Shown here one piece after another: positions 1-7,183 of a DNA stretch of 10,721 nucleotides; the first letter of the stretch is position 1, and each line of letters opens with the position of its first letter. Both the position numbers and the translations under genes were made by a program. Origin of the DNA: Cyanobacteria bacterium UBA8156 (lineage in GTDB: Bacteria > Cyanobacteriota > Cyanobacteriia > Pseudanabaenales > Pseudanabaenaceae); assembly GCA_003456125.1 (NCBI GenBank), contig DMPD01000179.1:1-10721 (forward strand). Reading direction: 5' to 3'. Below the pieces are notes generated by a model. The model saw only the letters and a program-made list of their open reading frames with translations. It had not been told where the DNA came from and did not search any database.

Positions 1-5
1 GCCCT

Positions 6-28
6 GGGAGAGGGGCTGGGGGTGAGGG
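6..28 (+). repeat. G-rich dispersed repeat half, G-quadruplex-like
   Basis: Four G-runs (6-8, 12-15, 18-22, 26-28) are separated by loops of 3, 2 and 3 bases, which meets the usual definition of an intramolecular G-quadruplex motif. The wording (GGGAGAGGGG, then GGGGGTGAGGG) resembles one arm of the REP-like palindromes scattered between genes in many bacteria; the matching C-rich arm would lie left of the window. It sits about 30 bases upstream of an AT-rich promoter-like stretch for the cupin gene. The G-runs are seen directly; membership of a repeat family is from memory of similar repeats and cannot be tested here. Confidence 0.5.
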
Positions 29-56
29 CAAACCTCTCAAAGTTAATTAAAATGAC

Positions 57-62
57 TATATT
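57..62 (+). promoter_or_regulatory. Possible -10 box of the cupin operon
   Basis: TATATT matches five of six positions of the bacterial -10 consensus and lies in an AT-rich patch (about 38-70) that stands out in this GC-rich window. A second candidate, TATAGA, is at 64-69. Neither has a good -35 box. A start near 69 would leave a leader of only a few bases before the ATG at 75, in keeping with the absence of a Shine-Dalgarno sequence there. Confidence 0.3.
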
Positions 63-74
63 TTATAGAATGCC

Positions 75-686
75 ATGGGTGAGCAAAACTGGTTGGTGAC
101 CAATGAGGGGCGATGCGAGGCTTGGGCAGAAACCTCAGCACCGGCAGATTGGATTCAACCCTATCGCCTGTACCGATTCTTGACGGATTTGGAAGACTTG
201 CTCACGGCGATTGCGGACGATCGGTTGCGGCTGCAAGGTATTGCCCCCCTGGTGCGCAAACTGTTGGCCAGTTCGGATTGGTTGCAGATGATGCCTTGTG
301 AACCTGACCCCGATACCGGTTGGGAAGTATCCATACTGTACGATGAACCCTTTTTCCCCTTGACGGTACAGTTGGTGGGGTGGGCCCCCGGCCGCAAATC
401 CCCGATTCACAATCACGGGAGTTGGGGGGTGGTGGCCCTGCTGCGAGGACAGGAAAAGAATACCTTCTGGCGGCGATCGCCCACGCCCCAATCACCGGAC
501 AAACTTCAGAGGGTGGGGGAACAGGTTTTGAATGTTGGTGACATTCTTGGTTTGATGCCCGATGCCATTCACCAGGTAGAAGTCCTCGGGGATAGCCCAA
601 CCGTGAGCTTTAACGTTTATGGCGAAACCAATTACGATCAACGGTTTGAGTTTGATATCCAAAAGCATACCGCCCACATTTTTTAG
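75..686 (+). CDS. Cysteine dioxygenase-like cupin (thiol dioxygenase family)
   Basis: This 203-residue protein belongs to the cysteine dioxygenase (CDO) type of cupins, soluble non-haem iron enzymes that oxidise a thiol to a sulfinate with O2. The iron-binding His-x-His is visible at H112 and H114 (PIHNHGSWG) and the third ligand at H166 (DAIHQVE). The 52-residue spacing from H114 to H166 equals that between H88 and H140 of mammalian CDO. S178 and Y182 fit the Ser and Tyr of the catalytic Ser-His-Tyr triad, but the middle position is N180, and Val rather than Cys sits near the crosslinking-Cys position. Substrate is therefore open: cysteine, another small thiol, or none. The start is ATG 75, without a Shine-Dalgarno sequence. 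The histidine kinase gene follows after 26 bases, so the two are probably co-transcribed. Confidence 0.85.
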   Translation: MGEQNWLVTNEGRCEAWAETSAPADWIQPYRLYRFLTDLEDLLTAIADDRLRLQGIAPLVRKLLASSDWLQMMPCEPDPDTGWEVSILYDEPFFPLTVQLVGWAPGRKSPIHNHGSWGVVALLRGQEKNTFWRRSPTPQSPDKLQRVGEQVLNVGDILGLMPDAIHQVEVLGDSPTVSFNVYGETNYDQRFEFDIQKHTAHIF

Positions 687-698
687 CTGTCTTTGTGC

Positions 699-703
699 GA
701 GGG
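699..703 (+). promoter_or_regulatory. Shine-Dalgarno sequence deciding the kinase start
   Basis: GAGGG is 9 bases upstream of the ATG at 713. It overlaps the alternative in-frame GTG at 695, which has no ribosome site of its own, so the ATG is preferred. Confidence 0.6.
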
Positions 704-712
704 ACATCAGCC

Positions 713-2155
713 ATGGGTCGTCCATTTCATCGTTTGCTTTCTTGGAAGCCGCTGTCTCCGCACTCGCTCCAATTTCGTTTGACCCTGGAGCTGCTGCTGC
801 TGGTGATGGTAGGGATTGGTGGCATCGCGACGTGGGCGGGTTGGCACATGGAGCAGGCTTTGGTTTCGGCCCACAAGCAAAACCTGAAATACATTGCCAT
901 GAATTTCCTGTCCGAGCCGATCGTGCCCGATCGCCCGGCGGAGGTGATGGAAAGGCAAATTGAGCAGGCGATCGCCCGGTTTTCCACACCGGAGTTACGG
1001 ATTTGGGTGCGGAGTCCCAGCGGTCAAATTCTGGGTCGCTCGGTGGAAGCCTCCAGTTCCCCGTTGCATTTGGCCAGTACCATGGCGATGACCACCGCCC
1101 CTGCGCAGCCGACGGTGTTTCAGCTAAACGATCGCTACGTTGTCCTGTGCAGCAATCCCATCGCCCTGGGCGGGATGTGGATGGGTCAGGTGTACCTGCT
1201 CAAAGACATCACGGAGGACCACCAACGCCTCACGGCCGGCGTGCGGGGGCTGGTGTTGTCCAGTTTGGTGACGGTGGCGGGGTTGGGGATGGTGCTGGCG
1301 GGACGCATCCGGAGGGCCCTCCATCCCTTGGAACACATGAGCCGGGTGGCCGGTGCTCTTTCTGCGGATGATTTGAGCGGGGCCAAACTGGAGCTCGATC
1401 GCGCCCCTGCGGAAATTTTGGGATTGGCCACCGCCTTCAATGAAATGCTGATGCGCCTATCCAGCTCTTGGGATCAGCAACGCCAATTCGTCGGCAATGT
1501 TTCCCATGAACTCCGCACGCCTTTGGCGGTGATTGCCGGCTACTTGCAGAGTTTGTTGCGCCGTGGCGAAAACCTGAGTCCCCATCAACAACAAGCCGTG
1601 GCCATTGCTTCTGCCGAAGCCGAACGCACCATTCGCATGTTGCAAGATTTGCTGGATTTGGCCCGAGCCGATAGCGGTCACCTTCATTTTCGTTTGACAC
1701 CGACCATGCTCAACACGTTGGTGGCGGAGGTCGTCCAAATGAGTCAGAAGGTGAGCCATCGCCAAATCCATTTGGCCCTGACGGATGAAGATGTGATGGT
1801 TTGCGTCGATCCCGATCGCCTGCAACAGGTGTTGATCAATTTGGTGGACAATGCTCTGAAATATTCTGATGCCAATCAAGCGGTGGATGTGGTTTTGGAA
1901 AAGAACGAACAGCAGGCCTTGATTCATGTCTGCGATCGCGGCATCGGCATTGCTTTGGCCCATCAACAGCGGATTTTCGAGCGGTTTTACCGCGTGGATG
2001 AAGCCATGACCCGCTCGCGCGACGGCACGGGACTGGGATTGGCGATCGCCAAAAGCCTGGTGGAGGGGATGCAAGGCCGCATTGCCTTGCGCTCCAAGTT
2101 GGGGGAAGGTAGCCTGTTTACCGTTACCTTGCCCCTCTGGAAGCCGTCCCCATGA
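713..2155 (+). CDS. Membrane-bound sensor histidine kinase
   Basis: This 480-residue sensor kinase autophosphorylates on His in response to an unknown signal and would pass the phosphate to the regulator encoded next. Order of parts: short cytoplasmic N-terminus, transmembrane segment at about 23-43, periplasmic sensor region at about 45-175, second transmembrane segment at about 179-197, HAMP linker at about 198-251, HisKA dimerisation domain with phosphoacceptor H265 (VSHELRTP), and the HATPase domain with N-box N376 and N380 (NLVDNALKYS), G1 box D408-R-G-I-G, F box RFYRVDE and G2 box GTGLGL at 438-443. All catalytic motifs are intact. The periplasmic region resembles no ligand domain I can name. 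I chose ATG 713 over GTG 695 because of the GAGGG. Its stop overlaps the regulator start (ATGA), implying translational coupling. The cupin upstream suggests a common regulon, which is inference. Confidence 0.93.
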   Translation: MGRPFHRLLSWKPLSPHSLQFRLTLELLLLVMVGIGGIATWAGWHMEQALVSAHKQNLKYIAMNFLSEPIVPDRPAEVMERQIEQAIARFSTPELRIWVRSPSGQILGRSVEASSSPLHLASTMAMTTAPAQPTVFQLNDRYVVLCSNPIALGGMWMGQVYLLKDITEDHQRLTAGVRGLVLSSLVTVAGLGMVLAGRIRRALHPLEHMSRVAGALSADDLSGAKLELDRAPAEILGLATAFNEMLMRLSSSWDQQRQFVGNVSHELRTPLAVIAGYLQSLLRRGENLSPHQQQAVAIASAEAERTIRMLQDLLDLARADSGHLHFRLTPTMLNTLVAEVVQMSQKVSHRQIHLALTDEDVMVCVDPDRLQQVLINLVDNALKYSDANQAVDVVLEKNEQQALIHVCDRGIGIALAHQQRIFERFYRVDEAMTRSRDGTGLGLAIAKSLVEGMQGRIALRSKLGEGSLFTVTLPLWKPSP

Positions 2156-2838
2156 CTCCTCACATCCTCTTGCTGGAAGATGATGGCAAATTGGCGCACC
2201 TGATGGAAACCGAGCTGGGCTTGGAGGGGTATCGGGTCACGGTGGCGAACAATGGGCTGGCAGGCTTGGGTCTGGCCCGGGAAATTCAGCCCGACCTGTT
2301 GATTGTGGATTGGATGATGCCGGGTTTGTCGGGGTTGGATGTGTGCCTGCGACTGCGGACGACGGGGCTACAGGTACCGATTATTCTGCTGACGGCCAAG
2401 GATGAAATTCCCGATCGGGTGGCGGGCTTGAATGCCGGGGCCGATGACTATGTCACCAAACCCTTCAGTTTGGCCGAACTGTTGGCGAGGGTGCGGGCCC
2501 ATTTGCGCCGGGCCCACCCCAATCTGCTCCAATTGGAAGATCTGACCCTAAACCGGACGGCCCGGGAGGTTTTTCGCGATCGCCGCTTGATTCAGCTCAC
2601 GGCCAAGGAATTTGATTTGTTGGAGTTTTTGATGCGGCATCCCCGGCAGGTACTGACGCGCGATCAAATTTTGGAACAGGTTTGGGGCTATGGTTTTGTG
2701 GGGGAATCCAACGTGATTGAAGTGTACATTCGCGCCCTCCGCCTCAAACTGGAAGGGAATGATTCCCCGCGGCTGATTCACACCGTGCGCGGGGTGGGTT
2801 ATGTGCTCCGCGGTAGTAGCGGCCCAGCCCTACCGTGA
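2152..2838 (+). CDS. OmpR/PhoB-family response regulator
   Basis: This 228-residue DNA-binding response regulator is the likely partner of the kinase whose stop codon it overlaps by 4 bases. The receiver domain (about 1-120) has the acidic pair D10 and D11, phosphoacceptor D53 (IVDWMMPG), T81 and K103 (VTKPF), all intact. The C-terminal winged-helix domain (about 126-220) carries the typical LTAKEFDLLEFL, the NVIEVYIRALRLKL recognition-helix region and the HTVRGVGYVLR wing. Length is normal for the family. Targets are unknown; autoregulation of the operon from the AT-rich region near 40-70 would be a reasonable expectation but no direct repeat operator is visible there. The last 9 bases overlap the end of the convergent M16 gene. 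I do not assign it to a named cyanobacterial regulator. Confidence 0.94.
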   Translation: MTPHILLLEDDGKLAHLMETELGLEGYRVTVANNGLAGLGLAREIQPDLLIVDWMMPGLSGLDVCLRLRTTGLQVPIILLTAKDEIPDRVAGLNAGADDYVTKPFSLAELLARVRAHLRRAHPNLLQLEDLTLNRTAREVFRDRRLIQLTAKEFDLLEFLMRHPRQVLTRDQILEQVWGYGFVGESNVIEVYIRALRLKLEGNDSPRLIHTVRGVGYVLRGSSGPALP

Positions 2839-4050
2839 GCCGGCGATCGCCCGACTGCCTTGGCGGAGGTAGGTTTGGGCCACCCGCTGTACGTCTTGAG
2901 GGGTAGCCTCCTGGATCGCTTGGGCAAATTGGCGATCCCACGGGAGCGGCAGACCCATCGCCTCCCGCCAGCCCAGGGCCTGGGCCCATTGCCCGTTGGT
3001 TTGGCAACGGAGGGCGTGTTGCCCCAGCACCTTGCTTTGCAACATTTGCCATTCCCACTCGGGCAGGGGTTCGGTTTGCCACCGTTCGATTTCTTGGGCC
3101 AGGACAGTGCTCGTGGTTTCGGTGTCGGCGGGGGCCGTGCTGGCATAGGCCAACAGGTGGGAACCGGCGGCCCGCCAGGGAAACGTCGCGGCTACGTCGT
3201 AGGCCAGACCCCGCTTTTCCCGGAGTTCCACGAACAACCGGCTGCTGGGGCCATCCCCCAAACCCACGCTTAACAAATGAAACGGGATGGCATCGGCCTG
3301 GGCGATCGCCGGGGCCGGCCAGCCCCACAACACCCAGTTTTGCGGGTGCCCATGATCTACCCAGGCATCGGCAGGACGGAACCGACGGGCAGGCAGGGGA
3401 AAAGGTGGGGCCGTACCGCGCCAATCCCCAAACTGCTGGTCGATCTGGGCCCAAACCGCTTCCGGTTCCAATCGCCCCGCCAGAGCCACAATCAGGCGAT
3501 CCGGTTGAAACCAGCGCCGGTAGTGATCCTGCACTTCCGCGCGCGAAAGGGCGGCGATCGCCTCGGCCGTACCCAATTCCGGCTGACCGTAGGGATGGGC
3601 ACCGTAGAGGTGGGGGCGCAGGGCATCCCAGGCGGCGGCAAAGGGTTGGGTCTGGCGTTGTTGCACCGCTTCCAACAACAACCGCCGCTCTAATTCCACT
3701 TCCGTTGCCGGGAACGTTGGCCACTGCACCAAATCCCCCGCCAACCGCAGCAAGGCCGGCCAATCTGCGCTCACCCCCTTGAACCGCACCAGAAAATAAT
3801 CCGGTTGCACCTCGGTGCCCAACCCTGCGCCCAACGATTCCACCGCATCGGCAATTTCCCGGGCGTTGGCTGTGGTGGTGCCCCGCGTCAAAACTGCCGC
3901 CAACAGTTGACCGATCCCCGGTCGCTCGCCGTCGCAACGGCTGCCCCCCACCACAAACAACCGACCCGCTACGACATCCGTGGTGGGATTGGCCAACACC
4001 AAGGCGATCGGGCCGTTGGGCCAAACCCGACGCTGGAAATTCACCGACAA
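2830..4050 (-). CDS. M16-family peptidase-like protein, non-catalytic partner
   Basis: This 406-residue protein has the two-lobed M16 (pitrilysin/processing peptidase-like) fold. Where family members have the zinc motif HxxEH, it has GIGQLLAAVLTRGT: Q48, A51 and A52 replace His, Glu and His, so it cannot bind catalytic zinc. It keeps the C-terminal-half motif LREKRGLAYDV, whose Arg and Tyr bind the substrate backbone in M16 enzymes. This matches known heterodimeric M16B enzymes, in which one subunit supplies zinc and the other the R/Y pair. The start is TTG 4050, just after the TAA of the upstream subunit gene (1 base between), with GTG 4044 as alternative; there is no good Shine-Dalgarno sequence, so coupled translation is likely. 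No signal peptide is seen. Its TAG stop lies inside the end of the convergent regulator gene. Physiological substrate is unknown. Confidence 0.9.
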   Translation of the reverse strand: MSVNFQRRVWPNGPIALVLANPTTDVVAGRLFVVGGSRCDGERPGIGQLLAAVLTRGTTTANAREIADAVESLGAGLGTEVQPDYFLVRFKGVSADWPALLRLAGDLVQWPTFPATEVELERRLLLEAVQQRQTQPFAAAWDALRPHLYGAHPYGQPELGTAEAIAALSRAEVQDHYRRWFQPDRLIVALAGRLEPEAVWAQIDQQFGDWRGTAPPFPLPARRFRPADAWVDHGHPQNWVLWGWPAPAIAQADAIPFHLLSVGLGDGPSSRLFVELREKRGLAYDVAATFPWRAAGSHLLAYASTAPADTETTSTVLAQEIERWQTEPLPEWEWQMLQSKVLGQHALRCQTNGQWAQALGWREAMGLPLPWDRQFAQAIQEATPQDVQRVAQTYLRQGSRAIAGSR

Positions 4051-4051
4051 C

Positions 4052-5359
4052 TTAGGCTGGATGGGCCGTCACCATGGCCGGCGATCGCCCCAGATAGGTC
4101 TGGGCCACGGACTGCACGAATTCCGGTGTGAGTTCTTCCACCAGAGAGGGATAGGTACGGGACCAATCGGCGACCCAATCGGTGTTTTCGGCCAAAACCT
4201 GATATCCCAAAAACGCCGCCAACTGACTCGGGTCTTCCATGGCAAAGGCAAACTGATTTTTCAGCGATCGCTGGGCCCGTTGCCATTCCCCAACCGTAAA
4301 CCCTTCGGTCCACAGGGATTGCACCAGGTTGTGAACCACGGGCATCACTGCGGGCAGCCGTTCCGCCGCCAACTGCGCCCGCAATACAAACAGTCCGCCC
4401 GTGCGCCACGGTGTGAACGCGGTGCCGATGTCTGTCACCCAACCCCAATCCTCCCGCAGGGTGGCCACCAACCGCGACAACCGCCCTTCCCCCAACACCG
4501 CCGAAGCCAGTTCCAGTGCCGCCACTTCTCGCCAACCGGAGGTGGCCGGCCCCGCCCACCCCAACCACCACAGGGTGGTGCCCAGACCCGGTACCGTCAA
4601 GGTTTGGGGGGATGCCGGTGCCGCCATCAAGGACGCGGCAGGGAGAACCCCGGCCGGTGTCCCCCAAGGGCCGGCAAAGGCTTCCTCCACCATGCCCACC
4701 GTCGCCCCGAGGGAAACGCCGCCCACCACCGCCACCACTAGGTTTTCCGGCCGGTAACGCGCTTGATGAAATTGCCGCAGCGTATCCAGCTCCAGGCGAT
4801 CGAGGTCGGCGGCACTGCCCAAAATGTCGCGGCTGTTGGCCCCGCTCGGAAAGACAGCCTCCAACAGCGCCTGGTACACCGCCAGCCCGCCATCCCCCGC
4901 CGCTTCCGCGATTTCGTGGTGGATCACCGCCCGTTCCTGCTCCCATTCCTCTGGATCGAGGGACGCCGTCAACAACAAATCCCCCAAACAATTCAGGGCG
5001 ATCGCCAGGCGATCGGCGGGTACCGTCAAGCCAAACTGCACACTGTCGGCCGCCGTGGCGGCATGGCTGAAGCCCCCACACATTTCCACCACCGCATCCA
5101 ATTCACCCGGGGCCACTGCCGCCGACCCGCGAAAAACCATGTGCTCTAGGGCGTGGGCTACCCCAGCCGCCGGCTCGGTGGCGGTTCCGGCATCCACCCA
5201 CACCGAGACGCTCACCGCGGCCAGGTGCGGTACCGCTTGATGCACCAGTCGCAAGCCGTTGCGCAACCGCAAAACCGTGGCGCTGCCGGCTCCCCCAGAC
5301 TTGGTAGCGGTGTCCAGGAAACGATCCACAGTGTCCAAAGCCATAGCCGGGGCGTGCAA
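4052..5359 (-). CDS. M16-family zinc metallopeptidase, catalytic subunit
   Basis: This 435-residue zinc protease has the inverted zinc motif H69-A-L-E72-H73 (VAHALEHMVFRG) and the distal zinc ligand E149 in ERAVIHHEIAEA, 75 residues after H73, the spacing expected for M16. The R/Y motif region is degenerate here (LREDWGWVTDI) and is supplied by the partner encoded immediately downstream, so the two most likely form a heterodimer acting on peptides or unfolded segments. I see no convincing signal peptide; location is probably cytoplasmic. Start choice is uncertain. TTG 5359 has GAGGG six bases upstream, while ATG 5344 (MALDTVDRF) has the better codon but no ribosome site; both keep the full domain. 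The family includes PqqF-like and mitochondrial-processing-like enzymes, and nothing nearby indicates PQQ synthesis. The upstream region is shared with the divergent ABC ATPase gene. Confidence 0.93.
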   Translation of the reverse strand: MHAPAMALDTVDRFLDTATKSGGAGSATVLRLRNGLRLVHQAVPHLAAVSVSVWVDAGTATEPAAGVAHALEHMVFRGSAAVAPGELDAVVEMCGGFSHAATAADSVQFGLTVPADRLAIALNCLGDLLLTASLDPEEWEQERAVIHHEIAEAAGDGGLAVYQALLEAVFPSGANSRDILGSAADLDRLELDTLRQFHQARYRPENLVVAVVGGVSLGATVGMVEEAFAGPWGTPAGVLPAASLMAAPASPQTLTVPGLGTTLWWLGWAGPATSGWREVAALELASAVLGEGRLSRLVATLREDWGWVTDIGTAFTPWRTGGLFVLRAQLAAERLPAVMPVVHNLVQSLWTEGFTVGEWQRAQRSLKNQFAFAMEDPSQLAAFLGYQVLAENTDWVADWSRTYPSLVEELTPEFVQSVAQTYLGRSPAMVTAHPA

Positions 5360-5484
5360 AGTATGCCCTCTACAAAATCACGGCCACTCTACGGATACTG
5401 TAGCAAGGACTACTTTTTGCGTCTGGGAGATGCGGCCACCGCTGCCATGGCGTAGCATACAGAGAGTAGCTCGCGATCGCCCCT
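5360..5484. promoter_or_regulatory. Divergent promoter region between M16 and ABC genes
   Basis: These 125 bases separate two divergently transcribed genes and must hold both promoters. GTATGC (5361-5366) and GCATAC (5455-5460) form an inverted pair near the two ends, so each gene is preceded by GCATAC on its own strand, with GTAG a few bases further upstream (GTAGAGGGCATAC leftward, GTAGCATAC rightward). CATACT and CATACA could be weak -10 boxes, or the pair could be operator halves. A HIP1 site lies at 5473-5480. No strong -35 box or terminator is visible. Confidence 0.4.
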
Positions 5485-6198
5485 GTGTTTCCTACCATTG
5501 CCCTCGAAAATGTCCACAAAACCTACTGGATGGGGGAGACGGAGGTGCGGGCCCTCGACGGAGTGACGTTGCAGGTGCAGCCCGGCGAATACTGCGCGAT
5601 CATGGGGGCCTCCGGCTCCGGCAAATCCACGGCCATGAACGTGATTGGCTGTCTGGATCGACCGACGACGGGTACCTACCTTTTGGATGGTACCGATGTG
5701 GCCCAATTGGATGATCCGCAATTGGCGGCGGTGCGCAACCAAAAAATCGGGTTTGTGTTTCAGCAATACTTTTTGTTGCCCCACCTCAACGCCCTCGAAA
5801 ACGTGATGCTGCCCCTGACCTATGCCCAGGTATCCCGGGCCGAACGTCAGGAACGGGCCAAAGCCGCCCTGGATCGGGTACAGATGGGCCATCGCCTGCG
5901 CAACCGACCCCACGAACTTTCTGGTGGTCAGCAACAACGGGTGGCGATCGCCCGGGCTTTGGTGCACCGCCCCCAGTTGGTGTTGGCCGATGAACCCACG
6001 GCCGCCCTGGATAAGAAAACCGGGCGGGAAGTCGTGGAGATGATGCAGCGCTTGGTGAAAGAAGCCGGCACTACCATTTTGATGGTCACCCACGACAACC
6101 GCATTTTGGACATTGCCGATCGCCTGATTGAGCTGGTGGACGGCACCATCGAGCGCGATCGGGAAGGGATCGCTAAGGGTGAAATTTTTATGTTGTAG
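5485..6198 (+). CDS. ABC transporter ATP-binding protein, MacB/LolD/DevA type
   Basis: This 237-residue ATPase would power a membrane exporter or lipoprotein/macrolide-type transporter. Walker A GASGSGKST is at 41-49, Q-loop Q93, signature LSGGQ at 145-149, Walker B LVLADEP ending at E170, D-loop D176 and switch H203 (VTHDN); all are intact. The GETEVRALDGV start and GCLDRPTTG after Walker A are typical of MacB/LolD ATPases, while the end region (ALDKKTGREVV, THDNRILDIADR) resembles cyanobacterial DevA exporters, so exact subfamily is uncertain. No permease or membrane-fusion gene is adjacent, so partners must be encoded elsewhere. The start is GTG 5485; no upstream ATG fits and no clear Shine-Dalgarno sequence precedes it. 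The gene stops 3 bases before the convergent CDF gene ends. Confidence 0.92.
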   Translation: MFPTIALENVHKTYWMGETEVRALDGVTLQVQPGEYCAIMGASGSGKSTAMNVIGCLDRPTTGTYLLDGTDVAQLDDPQLAAVRNQKIGFVFQQYFLLPHLNALENVMLPLTYAQVSRAERQERAKAALDRVQMGHRLRNRPHELSGGQQQRVAIARALVHRPQLVLADEPTAALDKKTGREVVEMMQRLVKEAGTTILMVTHDNRILDIADRLIELVDGTIERDREGIAKGEIFML

Positions 6199-6201
6199 GG
6201 G

Positions 6202-7098
6202 TTAGGCTGTAAATCGTTCCAAATCCTCATCTTGCCAAGACAAGGGGTCTTCGACGGGTTCCATGTGGGTGATGACCGCGGTGCCGGGGAGGGTTTGGGC
6301 AATGGCTTGTTCCAGGCGATCGCACAGGTTGTGTCCTTGTTTGACCGACCAATCGCCGGGTACCAAGATGTGTACCGAAACAAAGCGCCGGCGACCCGCC
6401 CCCCGGGTGCGCAGGGCATGAAACCGAATGCCTTGGGCGGTGTAATCGGTCAAAACGGTCTGCAGGAGGGCTTGCTCGGCGAGGGGGAGGGCCGTATCCA
6501 CCAAACCCGCGACGGTTTCCTGCAACAGGTGGTAGCCAACCACGGCAAGGTGGAGGGCCATGGCCAGGGCGATGACGGGATCTACCCACAGCCAGCCCGT
6601 GTAGTGAACGATGCCCAACCCCAGTACCCCCCCCACCGAAGTCCAGACATCGGTCAACAGATGGTGGGCATCGGCCCGCAGGGCGATCGACCGCAGGCGG
6701 CGACCGGCCCGCCACAGGAGCCAGGCGGTGCCCCCATTGATCGCCGTGGCCAAGACGGTGAGCGCCATCCCCTCGGTCAAGGCCGGCAAAGCCACCGGCT
6801 GGTGCAGGCGGCCCCAGGCGGTCAGGGCAATCCCCACCGCCGCAATGCCAATACCGCCTCCTTCTACCGCACTGGCCAAGTACTCAAACTTGCTGTGGCC
6901 AAAGGGATGCTCGGTGTCCGGGGGCTGGGCCGCCACCGTCAACATCCATAGCGTCACCCCCGCCGCCAACAAATTTACCCCTGATTCCAAGGCATCCGAG
7001 AGCAACGCCACCGAACTGGTGAGGAGGTAACCGCCGGCTTTTAGAGCCATGGTGCACACTGCCGCGGCGATCGACAGCCAGGCATAGGTTTGGGGCAT
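6202..7098 (-). CDS. Cation diffusion facilitator (CDF) metal transporter
   Basis: This 298-residue inner-membrane antiporter would export a divalent cation (Zn, Fe, Mn or similar) in exchange for protons. About six transmembrane helices fill residues 1-205, followed by the cytoplasmic dimerisation domain. Visible signatures: LLSDALES in helix 2 with D35, the HPFGHSKFEYL loop (64-74), and LRADAHHLLTD in helix 5, where H146 and D150 form the HxxxD half-site typical of zinc-transporting members. The position four after D35 is Ser (S39) instead of the second Asp found in E. coli YiiP/FieF, so the site differs somewhat and the metal is uncertain. I place the start at ATG 7098, since the helix 1 region begins there and family length fits. 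GTG 7110 is an alternative; an ATG at 7185 would add 29 unrelated residues and overlap the divergent gene start. Confidence 0.9.
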   Translation of the reverse strand: MPQTYAWLSIAAAVCTMALKAGGYLLTSSVALLSDALESGVNLLAAGVTLWMLTVAAQPPDTEHPFGHSKFEYLASAVEGGGIGIAAVGIALTAWGRLHQPVALPALTEGMALTVLATAINGGTAWLLWRAGRRLRSIALRADAHHLLTDVWTSVGGVLGLGIVHYTGWLWVDPVIALAMALHLAVVGYHLLQETVAGLVDTALPLAEQALLQTVLTDYTAQGIRFHALRTRGAGRRRFVSVHILVPGDWSVKQGHNLCDRLEQAIAQTLPGTAVITHMEPVEDPLSWQDEDLERFTA

Positions 7099-7129
7099 CG
7101 CTATTTCGTTCACAAAGCCGTTCCCCTGG

Positions 7130-7135
7130 ATTGTA
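7130..7135 (-). promoter_or_regulatory. Possible -10 box for the CDF gene
   Basis: On the minus strand this reads TACAAT (five of six consensus matches), giving a transcription start near 7123 and a leader of about 25 bases to ATG 7098. The -35 position (about 7153-7158) is poor. Confidence 0.35.
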
Positions 7136-7152
7136 GCGGTGGGATTGTCGGC

Positions 7153-7158
7153 TAGTAT
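7153..7158 (+). promoter_or_regulatory. Possible -10 box for the phasin-like/trmD unit
   Basis: TAGTAT (four of six consensus matches) would start transcription near 7165, 19 bases before ATG 7184. A weak TTGTAG lies 16 bases upstream at 7131-7136. It overlaps the region used by the divergent CDF promoter. Confidence 0.3.
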
Positions 7159-7183
7159 GGAGGGGCAGCACGGGAAAATCCCC

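Noticed and set aside
695..712. GTG 695 as start of the histidine kinase.
   Set aside because: It overlaps the GAGGG that serves ATG 713 and adds six residues with no family support.
2744..5081. Long open frames in other phases of the 2.8-5.1 kb region, including a minus-strand frame of over 400 codons and plus-strand frames.
   Set aside because: They overlap the two M16 genes, encode Gly/Arg/Pro-rich sequence without domains, and are what GC-rich codon use produces in shadow frames.
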